The translations under genes were made by a program, and so were the position numbers. The notes beneath the pieces are model-generated. The model did no database searches. It was given only the letters and a program-made list of their open reading frames with translations, and was not told the DNA's origin. 44,259 nt of DNA from contig NZ_RAZG01000030.1 in NCBI RefSeq assembly GCF_003612565.1, positions 1-44,259 of the forward strand, given 5' to 3'. The stretch comes from Roseburia sp. 1XD42-69 (GTDB lineage Bacteria; Bacillota; Clostridia; Lachnospirales; Lachnospiraceae). The first letter of the stretch is position 1, and each line of letters begins with the position of its first letter. This document shows positions 10,000-19,000 of this stretch, one piece after another.

Positions 10000-11574
10000 A
10001 TGGGTAATGTCACGAAACAGGCAAGCACACGTTTCTCCATAGTCAAGCGGAGCAAGGGGCAGTCGGCAGTTGAGAAAGCGTCCTACATCAGCAGGAGCGT
10101 TCTTGTGAGTGAATATGACGGGCAGACCTACCGCCCGAAATACCATGAAGATTTAGTCCATAGCGAAATCACTCTCCCACCCAACGCCCCCAAAGAATAT
10201 GCAGACCGAGCCACTTTATGGAACGCTGTTGAACTGTCAGAGAAAGGGCAGAAATCACAGCTTGCAAGAATGTTAAAAGCGTCACTCCCCAACGAATGGA
10301 GTTACGAACTTGCAGAGGAAGTCGTGAGGGATTACGTTCAGAGGAATTTTGTTGACAAGGGTATGTGCGCTGATTGGGCAATCCATGACAGCGAGAACGA
10401 TAAAGGACAGCGCAATCTCCATATCCATGTTTTACTTACCATGCGCCCTATTGCGGAAAACGGGGAATGGGGAGCAAAGACAAAAAAGGTTTATGTCCTT
10501 GATGAAAATGGGGAGCGTGTTCCCCTTATTGATAAAAAGACAGGACAGCAGAAAGTGGACAAGCGAAATCGCAAACAGTGGAAGTGTCAGACCGTAGAAA
10601 GTACCGACTGGAACAGCCAAGAGAACGCCAAGAAGTGGCGCAAGGATTTAGCCGACACAATCAATGCCACCAATGAGCAGTTGGGGATTGCAGTTCACTG
10701 GGAACACCGTTCTTTTAAGGAGCAGGGAATTGACAGAGAGCCTACAATCCATATCGGGGCGGTTGCCAACGCTTTAGAGCGCAAGGGAATACAAACCGAG
10801 CGGGGAAATATCAATCGGGGAATCATCAAGAACAATATGCTGTTGGAACAGGCAAAAGAAATGCTCATGCTTGCCAAGCAGGAACTTCACAGCGCACAGT
10901 ATGCCAAGATTAAAAATACGGCGGTCAGCGTAAAGAATGAAGTCATGGAAATGATTGCAAAAGTGAGGGAGCGTAAAGGCAGGCTTGACTTGCCGATTGT
11001 CAGCGGAAAGCACCTAAGAAGAATATCCGATAGAACCGCCTTGCAGTCAGCCGACAATGCGGAGAAATTCATCACGACAAGGAAGATAGACAGTTTTGAG
11101 AGCCTTGCGAAATTTACAGCGGATAGGGAGCAGAAATACCAACAACTTGAAACAGTACATCTTTCAAAGGGGCAGAAACTAAACCGATTAAAGGAACTGT
11201 CAAAAATGTATGCCCTCTTTGCGCCAATCCAAGCCACCTATAAAGAAAGCCAATCGCTCAAAGGATTTGCGAAAATGAAATACGATAAGGAGCATAAGGA
11301 CAGCCTATCGAAGTACCCCGAATTAAAAGAGCGTATGCAGAGCCTTTTACAGAACGGCGAGAAGATAACGCCGAAACAGTGGAAAGCGGAAATACAGTCC
11401 TTACAATCCGAATATGACAATATCGGCAAAGAGCAGACCAAGACCGTCACAGAGTTAGCCTATGCCGAGGTAATCAGCTATAACAGGAAGAACCTTGAGA
11501 GGGAACTTCAGAACGAGAGCCGACAGCATAACAGACAACAAAGCAAGACTAAGCGGAGGGAGGAAGAAATTTAA
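10000..11574 (+). CDS. MobA/MobL family relaxase
   Basis: The 524-residue protein starts at ATG 10000 (MGNVTKQASTRFSIVKRS). GTG 9991 is an alternative. The N-terminal MobA/MobL domain has the conserved tyrosine segment ASYISR and the metal-binding HUH motif NLHIHVLLT (near residues 144-152). The C-terminal half is mostly helix and coiled coil, rich in Lys and Gln. It should nick the element at oriT, stay covalently bound to the 5' end and lead the strand into a recipient using the secretion channel of a co-resident ICE. The stem-loop array immediately upstream is the likely nick region. Confidence 0.9.
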   Translation: MGNVTKQASTRFSIVKRSKGQSAVEKASYISRSVLVSEYDGQTYRPKYHEDLVHSEITLPPNAPKEYADRATLWNAVELSEKGQKSQLARMLKASLPNEWSYELAEEVVRDYVQRNFVDKGMCADWAIHDSENDKGQRNLHIHVLLTMRPIAENGEWGAKTKKVYVLDENGERVPLIDKKTGQQKVDKRNRKQWKCQTVESTDWNSQENAKKWRKDLADTINATNEQLGIAVHWEHRSFKEQGIDREPTIHIGAVANALERKGIQTERGNINRGIIKNNMLLEQAKEMLMLAKQELHSAQYAKIKNTAVSVKNEVMEMIAKVRERKGRLDLPIVSGKHLRRISDRTALQSADNAEKFITTRKIDSFESLAKFTADREQKYQQLETVHLSKGQKLNRLKELSKMYALFAPIQATYKESQSLKGFAKMKYDKEHKDSLSKYPELKERMQSLLQNGEKITPKQWKAEIQSLQSEYDNIGKEQTKTVTELAYAEVISYNRKNLERELQNESRQHNRQQSKTKRREEEI

Positions 11575-11680
11575 TGAAAATCTGATAGAAAAATGAGTGT
11601 GATTGTGGTATTCTATTAGCGATACAAATCGGAATTTATCAGAAAATGAGGAATAGTTGAAATGGAGGCGCTATAATAAC

Positions 11681-12004
11681 ATGAAGATTGAAGGGAACCA
11701 GAAAGAACTGGATGCAATGGTAGAATTTCATAAGGGAAACCGTGTCGAGGGACTGAGACTGCAAGAAGAATTTGCAGCGGAATTTCGTAAGGAGTATAAA
11801 GACAAAGATCACTGTCCTTGCCTGAAAGCCTGTCGTTATCACGGAAACTGTAAGGAATGTGTAGCAATCCACAGAGCGCATCAGGAACATGTTCCTAATT
11901 GTATGCGACCATTGATTAATAAAAAATTGAAATTGATGTCAGAATTAACAGAGCATACCTTGGCAAATGAAATAGAAGCTCCACATGAGATTTTAAGAAA
12001 ATAG
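11681..12004 (+). CDS. Small cysteine-rich protein
   Basis: The protein is about 107 residues from ATG 11681 (MKIEGNQKELDAMVEFHK); GGAGG lies at 11664-11668. A middle segment has CPCLKACRYHGNCKECVAIH and later HVPNC, a Cys/His pattern likely to bind zinc or an iron-sulfur cluster. Similar short proteins are common in Firmicutes and are often misnamed LPS biosynthesis proteins. No reaction can be assigned. It opens the AT-richer cargo block of the mobilizable element. Confidence 0.55.
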   Translation: MKIEGNQKELDAMVEFHKGNRVEGLRLQEEFAAEFRKEYKDKDHCPCLKACRYHGNCKECVAIHRAHQEHVPNCMRPLINKKLKLMSELTEHTLANEIEAPHEILRK

Positions 12005-12082
12005 GCAAGTCAAATTCCCGTTTATTGGGAAGTCGCAGAGAACGAAAAATCGGAAGTTTACAGCGAGGTGAAAGAGGATATT

Positions 12083-12778
12083 ATGCAGTATTCAAAGGAA
12101 GAAAGTAAAGCAATCTGGAATCAAAACGCTGAATTTTGGGATTGTGCAATGGGGGATGAATCAAATGATTTTCACAGAGAAGTTGTCCGCCCCAAAGTAA
12201 CAGAGCTTCTAAATCCTGATCCAACAGACTATATTTTAGATATTGCCTGTGGAAATGGAAATTATTCTGCATATCTTGCAGAAAAAGCTGTCTCTGTTTT
12301 GGCTTTTGATTATAGTGAGAAAATGGTGGAACTGGCAAAAAAGCGCCAAAAACGGTATGCTGATTACATTGAGTTTTGTGTAGCAGACGCCACGAATGAA
12401 ACAAGTCTGATGGCATTAAAAAGAAATAAGCCGTTTACAAAAGCAGTCTCCAATATGGCGGTCATGGATATTACCGATATTAAGCCGCTTTTTACCTCTG
12501 TTTATAAATTGCTTGAGGATAACGGAGTATTTGTATTTGCGACACAGCACCCCTGTTTTGTAACGCTTACAGAAAAATATATGACGCCGCACAGCTATTA
12601 CGATATTGCGATTGAAGGACAGCCGCAAAAACAATGTTATTATCATCGTTCTTTACAGGATATTTTTAATCTGTGTTTTGATACCGGATTTGTCATAGAC
12701 GGATTTTACGAAGAATGCTATTTTAATAAAGAAATCCCGGATATTATCATTGTCAGAGCCATAAAAATTGAGAGGTAG
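12083..12778 (+). CDS. Class I SAM-dependent methyltransferase
   Basis: The protein starts at ATG 12083 with AAGAGG upstream (an in-frame GTG lies at 12068). Motif I is ILDIACGNGNYS (near residue 50), the acidic residue of motif II is in LAFDYSEKM, and a later segment (NGVFVFATQHP) is typical of small-molecule methyltransferases. The full length of about 231 residues is normal. The substrate is unknown; a drug- or metabolite-modifying role is possible for cargo of a mobile element but not shown. The 161 bases after it hold only a short remnant frame (near 12818-12900, reading MMDIPGMQDEM) without a known relative. Confidence 0.8.
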   Translation: MQYSKEESKAIWNQNAEFWDCAMGDESNDFHREVVRPKVTELLNPDPTDYILDIACGNGNYSAYLAEKAVSVLAFDYSEKMVELAKKRQKRYADYIEFCVADATNETSLMALKRNKPFTKAVSNMAVMDITDIKPLFTSVYKLLEDNGVFVFATQHPCFVTLTEKYMTPHSYYDIAIEGQPQKQCYYHRSLQDIFNLCFDTGFVIDGFYEECYFNKEIPDIIIVRAIKIER

Positions 12779-12939
12779 ATAGTAGATTTGCCATTTCCTG
12801 TAATTGTAAAAAACTTAAATGATGGATATTCCGGGGATGCAGGATGAAATGCGCCGTCCCATGATGCTGATTGTATCGGCGAACAAAAAAGTGGATAGAT
12901 AGAACTAAAACACCTATAAGGTATAAATGGAGGTAATTT

Positions 12940-13434
12940 ATGTTTAAAGAAAAAATTATTATAGAGATGAAAGAAGTATTCAAAGAAATTCCTTTTGGCA
13001 TAGAGCATACTCTCAAAGTTTTGAAAAATGCAGAAGATATAATGAAAGGAGAAAATATCGGAGAGGAAGAAAAAGAATTCATCAGTATTATTGCTATACT
13101 ACATGATATTGGTGCGGTTGAAGCACAAAAAAAATACGGTTCTATTGATGGTGTCTATCAAGAAAAGGAAGGACCAGAAGTAACGAAAGAAATATTAAAA
13201 AAGGTAGGTTATAACAAAAATATTGATAGAATATGCTTTATAATAGGCAATCATCATACTCCATCTAAAATTGATGGACTTGATTTTCAAATACAATGGG
13301 AAGCTGATTTGCTTGAAAATTTAACGGTTATGGATAAAGAAAAAGAACAGGAAAAGATAAAAAAGTGTATAGATGAAAACTTTAAAACAAACACAGGAAA
13401 AAGGATAGCTTATAATCGCTTTATTTTAGATTAG
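12940..13434 (+). CDS. HD-domain phosphohydrolase-like protein
   Basis: The 164-residue protein has an HD-superfamily pattern: His in GIEHTLKVL (about 21-29), the HD pair in ILHDIG (about 54-59), HH in IIGNHHT (about 103-109) and Asp in WEADLLENL (about 121-129). These residues bind divalent metal in HD enzymes, which remove phosphate from nucleotides or related molecules. It is markedly AT-richer than the mobilization genes, pointing to separate acquisition. The start ATG 12940 has GGAGG at 12929-12933. The substrate is unknown. Confidence 0.75.
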   Translation: MFKEKIIIEMKEVFKEIPFGIEHTLKVLKNAEDIMKGENIGEEEKEFISIIAILHDIGAVEAQKKYGSIDGVYQEKEGPEVTKEILKKVGYNKNIDRICFIIGNHHTPSKIDGLDFQIQWEADLLENLTVMDKEKEQEKIKKCIDENFKTNTGKRIAYNRFILD

Positions 13435-13505
13435 TAGTAGATTATTACAGTTATGTATTTTATATCGCAAAGAAAAAATAGTAGTTAAGTTTAACCCTAG
13501 GGTTA

Positions 13506-13739
13506 AATGATGAATATGTTGAGGGCATTTTTGTTTCTGGTGAAATGCAATCGCAGGGTATAGGTAAAATTCTGCTGAATTATGCAAAGGATAAAAGGAA
13601 TAAGTCGCACTTGAACGTATACCAAAAGAACGCACGGGCAATATCTTTTTATAAGAGAGAAGGATTTGAGATTCAGCATAGTGGCTTAGATGAGGCTACC
13701 GGAGAAAAAGATTATGTAATGACATGGCAACACAAATAG
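13506..13739 (+). pseudogene. 3' fragment of a GNAT acetyltransferase gene
   Basis: The frame reads NDEYVEGIFVSGEMQSQGIG, then LNVYQKNARAISFYKREGF and DEATGEKDYVMTW. This is the acetyl-CoA-binding half of a GNAT N-acetyltransferase. The N-terminal half is missing: upstream the frame reaches a stop near 13480, and the HD gene ends at 13434. An internal ATG (13545) exists, but the product would lack half the fold, so I call it a remnant. It marks erosion or replacement within the cargo block. Confidence 0.6.
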
Positions 13740-13800
13740 AAATTCTTGTTTATCTAAACAACCATTACCACAATCACAACAGAATAAGTAACACAGCGTC

Positions 13801-13837
13801 AGAGCGTATAGAAAACAAATCTATGCGCTCTATTTTT
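13801..13837 (+). terminator. Terminator or attenuator before tnpW
   Basis: AGAGCGTATAGA (13801-13812) pairs with TCTATGCGCTCT (13820-13831) with one G-T pair and is followed by ATTTTTAT. It lies 20 bases before the tnpW ribosome site. Confidence 0.6.
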
Positions 13838-13856
13838 ATGTAAAGGAGCAGAGAAT

Positions 13857-14021
13857 ATGACAGAAACTAAAAACGAGCAACAGTCCCATAGTTTCAAGCG
13901 GAAGTTGGGGAATACAACTTATACCGTTAAGGTACATTTCAGTAAAGACACCGACAAAACCTTTAAGGACAGAGTGCAAAAGCTGATTATCAATGAGTGC
14001 CTTGAAAAAAATCAGAAATAA
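13857..14021 (+). CDS. TnpW-like transposon protein
   Basis: This 54-residue protein (MTETKNEQQSHSFKRKLGNT, then TYTVKVHFS and DRVQKLIINEC) fits the short TnpW family that lies at the end of Tn4451-type elements. The start ATG 13857 follows AAAGGAG. It is the last gene of the element, ending 30 bases before the right core. Function in transposition is not established. Confidence 0.7.
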   Translation: MTETKNEQQSHSFKRKLGNTTYTVKVHFSKDTDKTFKDRVQKLIINECLEKNQK

Positions 14022-14050
14022 TCCACATCAACACTTTACACCTCTTATCA

Positions 14051-14054
14051 GAAG
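14051..14054. other. Right attachment core (GAAG) of the mobilizable element
   Basis: This GAAG matches 5524-5527 and stands at the boundary to the resumed topoisomerase frame. CTTATCA to its left is the inward half-site; its reverse complement begins TGATAAG, compared with TGATATG at the left end. Confidence 0.7.
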
Positions 14055-14743
14055 ATTCTCTTTTATCTGCAATGGAGCGAGCCGGATCAGAGGATATTGG
14101 GGCAGACGCAGAGCGCAAGGGGCTTGGCACACCTGCAACAAGGGCAGACGTGATTGAAAAGTTAGTAAAGGACGGCTATGTAAAGCGTGAGAAAAAGCAG
14201 ATGATACCCACGGAGGACGGTGTGAAGCTCATCACCATACTTCCTGATGTGGTGAAATCGCCTAAACTTACCGCTGATTGGGAAAATGCCCTGACACTCG
14301 TTGCAAAGGGCGAGTATTCCATGCAGGAGTTTATGGGCGGCATAGAAGATCTGGTAAACAGGCTTGTGCAGACCTATCGCAGTGTCAGCGATGAACAGAA
14401 ATCCATGTTCGGAGGCAGTACGCAGGAATCTCTTGGAAAATGCCCGAAATGCGGCGGTGATGTGGTAAAAGGAAAATTCGGCGCTTACTGTAAAAACAAG
14501 TGCGGCATGAACGTATCACGAGCAATGGGGGCAGCGCTTACCGACAGCCAGGTAAAAAGTATGCTGGAGGGGAAAAAGACACTCATAAAAGGCTTGAAAG
14601 GGAAGAAAGGTAGCTATGATGCCTACCTTATCCCGGAGGGCGTGGAGGACTATTCCTATACCAAAGACGGGAAGGAGATCAAAGGTTTTCAGTATAAGAT
14701 AAAGCTGGAATTTCCAAAGCGGGAAAAGAAAGGAGAACATTGA
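14051..14743 (+). pseudogene. topB: DNA topoisomerase III, 3' part
   Basis: The frame continues EDSLLSAMERAGSEDIGADA, then GLGTPATRADVIEKLVKDGY, both standard for the late domain of topoisomerase III. A Cys4-type zinc ribbon follows (CPKCGGDV, then CKNKCGM). Without the 5' part it lacks the catalytic tyrosine and TOPRIM domain. Together with 4108-5527 it would give a normal enzyme of about 700 residues. The ATG at 14072 might allow expression of the tail alone, but no ribosome site is seen. Confidence 0.88.
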
Positions 14744-14745
14744 AA

Positions 14746-15285
14746 ATGAAAAGGACAGGAAAAATTTTATTTAGCATAGCTGTGGCGGGAGCTGCCATTT
14801 CCGCTGCGGCATTTGCCGTAAAAAAGTACAATGACAGATGTGGGAAGCCTGCATCTGACATGGAGCCGGATGACGGATTTTTGGAAGAATATTTTCCCAA
14901 TCAGGAAGGAAGCGAGCCTTCCGGAAGTGACGGACCCGGTTCTCCTGACGTGGACGGCGAAGAAAATCCTGCGGCACGGGGGATATACCTGACTGCGAAC
15001 GAAGCCGGATTCCTCAGATATATCCTCGAAGGGATTGAAAATATCGGGATTCTTACGGACAGCCGGATTGCGGGGGTTGAAAGACTTACACGGAAAAGAA
15101 AAATATCAAATACAGACCGTATCAGGGAAATTAAAAATGCCTGTGAAGGGTGGAACAGCGACAGGGAGCTTCTTGAGCAGTGTATCAATGATATCCGGGA
15201 GGTACTGGAAGGCGGATTCCCGAACGATCTTGTTGAATATATCAACAGCAGCCGGACGGCTGGCAGTGATGCGGATTTATCATAA
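14746..15285 (+). CDS. Membrane-anchored ICE protein of unknown function
   Basis: The protein is about 179 residues from ATG 14746 (MKRTGKILFSIAVAGAAISA). It has one N-terminal membrane helix (about residues 7-26), a Pro/Gly/Ser/Asp-rich linker (40-75) and a helical C-terminal domain (80-170). It directly follows the topoisomerase stop, with AAAGGAGAA as ribosome site; TTG 14740 is an alternative start. I do not recognise the family. Confidence 0.6.
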   Translation: MKRTGKILFSIAVAGAAISAAAFAVKKYNDRCGKPASDMEPDDGFLEEYFPNQEGSEPSGSDGPGSPDVDGEENPAARGIYLTANEAGFLRYILEGIENIGILTDSRIAGVERLTRKRKISNTDRIREIKNACEGWNSDRELLEQCINDIREVLEGGFPNDLVEYINSSRTAGSDADLS

Positions 15286-15312
15286 GCATGATAAAAGCAT
15301 ACAGGAACCACG

Positions 15313-15338
15313 GGGCATACGGAAAAATCTGTATGCCC
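15313..15338 (+). terminator. Attenuator-like hairpin
   Basis: GGGCATAC (15313-15320) and GTATGCCC (15331-15338) form a perfect 8-bp stem with a 10-base loop, followed by TTAGATTTT and then the next gene's ribosome site. Comparable hairpins precede the DUF6674 and ArdC genes. Confidence 0.45.
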
Positions 15339-15369
15339 TTAGATTTTATGAAAAATGGAGGATATGGCA

Positions 15370-15657
15370 ATGAGTGAAATTATGGAAAATGCAACAGTAA
15401 ACGTACCTGCAGAAAAGGCAGAAGAAACGAAAGCGGAGAAATTTATCCGTCTTGGGGAGTACCGCATGAACAAGGCGATTGATGCCATCGGCAGGATTGA
15501 AAACCTTGCCAACAGGTCGGCTTATGACTATACGCCGGAACAGGTGGATGCAATGTTCTCGGTTCTGGAGTCTAAGGTGGCAGAAGTAAAAGCGAAGTTT
15601 ACAGCCACAAAAGCGAAAGAAAATACAGCCTTTTCTTTCGGGAACAGGGCAGAATAG
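15370..15657 (+). CDS. Small helical ICE protein, function unknown
   Basis: The protein is about 95 residues from ATG 15370 (MSEIMENATVNVPAEKAEET), with GGAGG at 15357-15361. It has an acidic disordered start, then a helical domain (IRLGEYRMNKAIDAIGRIEN, then VDAMFSVLESKVAEVKAKF). Proteins of this kind sit at the same place in related ICEs, but no role is known to me. It is closely followed by the XRE gene (12-base gap), so they share a transcript. Confidence 0.6.
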   Translation: MSEIMENATVNVPAEKAEETKAEKFIRLGEYRMNKAIDAIGRIENLANRSAYDYTPEQVDAMFSVLESKVAEVKAKFTATKAKENTAFSFGNRAE

Positions 15658-15669
15658 GAGGGACTGGCA

Positions 15670-16017
15670 ATGGGAATGGAAATTTTAAGCACAAGCGATA
15701 AGATTTTAAATGTGATGAAAGATATGGATATGGGCATACCGGGTTTGGCGGCGCTTTCCGGAGTCCGTGAGAATACACTGCTGGATATTCTGGCAGGTAT
15801 CCGGGAAGCAGACATAAGCACACTCTGCCAGATTGCAGATGCGCTTGGCGTCTGTGTGCGTGAGCTGTGTCCGGATCAGGAACGCTATGCGGTCCCGGTG
15901 GAAAAGAATACCCTTGCAAAGCTGATTGTGGTCAGCGAGATAAACGGCGTGGAGCTGGATACGCTGGTAGCGTCCATTCTGGAAAAAGGCATTGAGGAAA
16001 ACGGGTTTTATGATTAA
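15670..16017 (+). CDS. XRE-type helix-turn-helix regulator
   Basis: The 115-residue protein has an N-terminal helix-turn-helix (about residues 8-65: GIPGLAALSGVRENTLLDIL, then TLCQIADALGVCVRELCP) and a short C-terminal helical part. The ribosome site GGAGGG lies at 15657-15662. It lies just ahead of the giant methylase gene (11-base gap) and may tune this operon; the target is unknown. Confidence 0.75.
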   Translation: MGMEILSTSDKILNVMKDMDMGIPGLAALSGVRENTLLDILAGIREADISTLCQIADALGVCVRELCPDQERYAVPVEKNTLAKLIVVSEINGVELDTLVASILEKGIEENGFYD

Positions 16018-16028
16018 GGAGGGTGCGG

Positions 16029-19000
16029 ATGGCTGAACAATATCTTGTTTCAAAGAAATACCATGAAATCTCCCTGCTTGCGGGGGAAACTGCAAGGCAG
16101 GTGTCAAAAAACGGGGAGGAGTGGGCGAAGTACCTGACTACTGCCGCAAGGCTGTACCGGTATCCGTTTGATGACCAGATGCTCATCTACGCACAAAGAC
16201 CGGATGCGAGCGCCTGCGCCACGATGGAAACATGGAATGAAAAAATGTTCTGCTGGGTAAACCGTGGGGCAAAGGGGATTGCGCTTTTTGACCGGGAGAG
16301 CGAGCGCCCAAGGCTGAAATATGTTTTTGACGTTTCGGACGTACATAAATCAAGAAGGCTGGGGAAAGACCCGTACCTGTGGGAGATCAGGGAGGAACAC
16401 AAGGACGCTGTGCTTGCACAGCTTGAAAAAACATACGGTGCAACCGATAAATACAATTCCTTTGAAAGCAGGCTCATGGAGATTGCAGGGAGGATTGCGG
16501 AAGATTATTACGGGGAACTGATGCAGGATATGTCCTATGCAAAGGAGGGCAGCTTCTTAGAGGAATTTGACGATCTGAATGTGGGACTGCGGCTTAGGGA
16601 AACGCTTTCCGCAAGCATCGCATACACCCTTTTATCCCGGTGCGGCGCTGACATGGACTTGTGGAAAGACGAGCTGAATTTTGATTATATCAGTGAGTTT
16701 AACACCACAAAGGCATTATCCGTGATCGGCAATGCCACCACGGATATGTGCAAGCCCATTCTCATGGAGATCGGAAAAACGGTTGCGGCTTATGACCGCC
16801 AAATTGCCCGAAATAAGGCAAAAGAAAAGGCGAACGGGGTACAGATTGACAATATAGAAAAAAATCCCCAAAAAGTGCTTGCAAATACACCAGAGCCACG
16901 CTATAATGCTTTAAAGCGTGAAAGCGTTTTGCAGACAAGAACGGATATACCAATATATGTGACAGGGGAACAGGCTGTTAAAAATATAGAAACGGAGGGC
17001 ATTGCATATGGAACTGACATACGAGAAGAACGGGGATTATCTGATACCCAACCTGATACCGGACAGCGAGCCGGAGGAGCCGCTGACCAAGTACGGGCTG
17101 ATGCACAGGAATTATCTGAAGGAACACCGGAGGGGGATTTACAGCGGGCTTCTGCTGACGGGAGAACTGAAAGCGCACTGTCTGGAGATACAGAAACAGG
17201 CAGAGGAGAGAATGGACTTCCTGACAGAGCAGATGGCGAAAGCAGAGGGAGTGGACGAAGCACTGAAAGCGTCCGATCAGATGAAATGGGTGGCGAAGAT
17301 GAACAGCATCAGGCACTCGGCGGAGGAAAGCGTACTGACGGAGCTGGTTTACAGCCTTTAAGCAGCGGATTACAACAGAATAAGGAAACAGGGAAGCCGG
17401 ATAATGACCGCACCAGCGGGGAAGATTCATTGTCCGGCTCTTTTTTGGATAATCTGGAGTTTGCAGAGAAAGCGGTAGAGATACAGAAAGGGATTTTGTG
17501 TTCTGATGATTTCCTTATCCATAAAAGACCGGAGATTGCAGGATATTTTGCAATGGAGCAGGACACGGTGCTGCAGACGGAATATTTTAAGAACTGTTTC
17601 CATTTCGGTACATATTACGGGCTGGAGGTGGCGGGTACTTCCATAGGTTTCCATGCTGATGATGAAGGACTTCACATCAATATGACTGGCAAAGCAGGTA
17701 CAGAAAATGAAACTCTTTTATCATGGGAGGACGCCCGTTTCTTTGTAAATTCCTATATTGAAGATGGCGTATACCTGCTTCCGGGGGAAAAGGCGGAGCA
17801 GATCGACACAAGCGGGATGTACCAGCAGCTTGACCTCTTTTCCATGTTCACGGAGCAGGTAGGCAGCATTGCCATGAAAGAGGCGGAAGCTGGCATTATC
17901 CTGGCAGAAAAAGCAAGCCCTGAACCGACAAAAGAAGTAATTACAAAAGAGCAGCTTGACACGATCCTGCGGAGTGGGGGCGGCAGGGAGAACAGCCGCA
18001 AGCGCATCTATACCAAGTACCAGCAGGGCAAGACACCGGAGGAAATGGCAGAGTTTCTGAAAAAAGAATACAAAACTACCGGGAAAGGTTTTGAGTTTGA
18101 GGGAAAACAGATAGCCGTCTGGTTTGACGGGCAGGGCATGACAGCGGGGGATGGCACATCAGCGATAGAAAATCCTAAGTTTACCATGAGCTGGCAGGAG
18201 ATTGAAACACAGATACGCTCACAGGTGGAAAACGGCACTTATATGGGTGCAAACGAAGCCTACCTTGTGGATGAGGTGGAACGTGACCGCATTGCTACCT
18301 ATACTGCATATTTTTTCTATGACGGCATGGGGGAAATGCCGGAGGAAATATTTGAAAAAGTCGGGAACCGTTCGGATGCACACGCAAAAATGGTGGAGCT
18401 TTTATCATCGCCGGAGGGGATTGATCTGGTCGCTTCCTGCATGGATAAAGCAATGGCACAGCTTGAAAGCGGCGAAAAGAAACTGCGTTTCCGTTCTGTC
18501 ATGCCAAAAGAGGAACTCAGGGAAGAACTTGACAACCTGCTCTTACAGAAGAAAACATTTCCGGTATCTGACCGTGTGGAAGTGAAGAAAGAAGATTTTA
18601 TTACACAGGACGAGATAGACCACAGGCTTGGCAGGGGAAGCGGCTTTGAACACGGCTCTTTCCGTATCTATGATTATTTTATGGAGGGGCATGACAGCAA
18701 GGAAGCGGCAGCATTTTTGAAAAAGGAATACGGAATAGGCGGAAGCTCCCATGCGCTTGCCGGAGCTGACCATAGCTGGGAAGATCACGATTCTAAAGGT
18801 ATCAGTCTGAAAAAGGGAGATTTATCAAAACCTTATGCCGATGTGTTGTTGCCGCGGAAAGCTGTGGAGAAGCGTATCAGGAAACTCATTCAGGAAGATA
18901 AATATTTATTCCCCGAAGGAAAAGAAGCCTATGCGGAATATAAAGAGGAACAGGCGCAGAAAGAGCTTGAAAAGGCACAGGCAAAGATAGAACGTGACAC

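Noticed and set aside
9690-10007. A 105-residue open frame between DUF3847 and the relaxase
   Set aside because: The stretch is a run of perfect stem-loops; the frame has no ribosome site at its start, and the translation is Cys/Arg-rich and unlike any family I know. It is better explained as a structured non-coding region.
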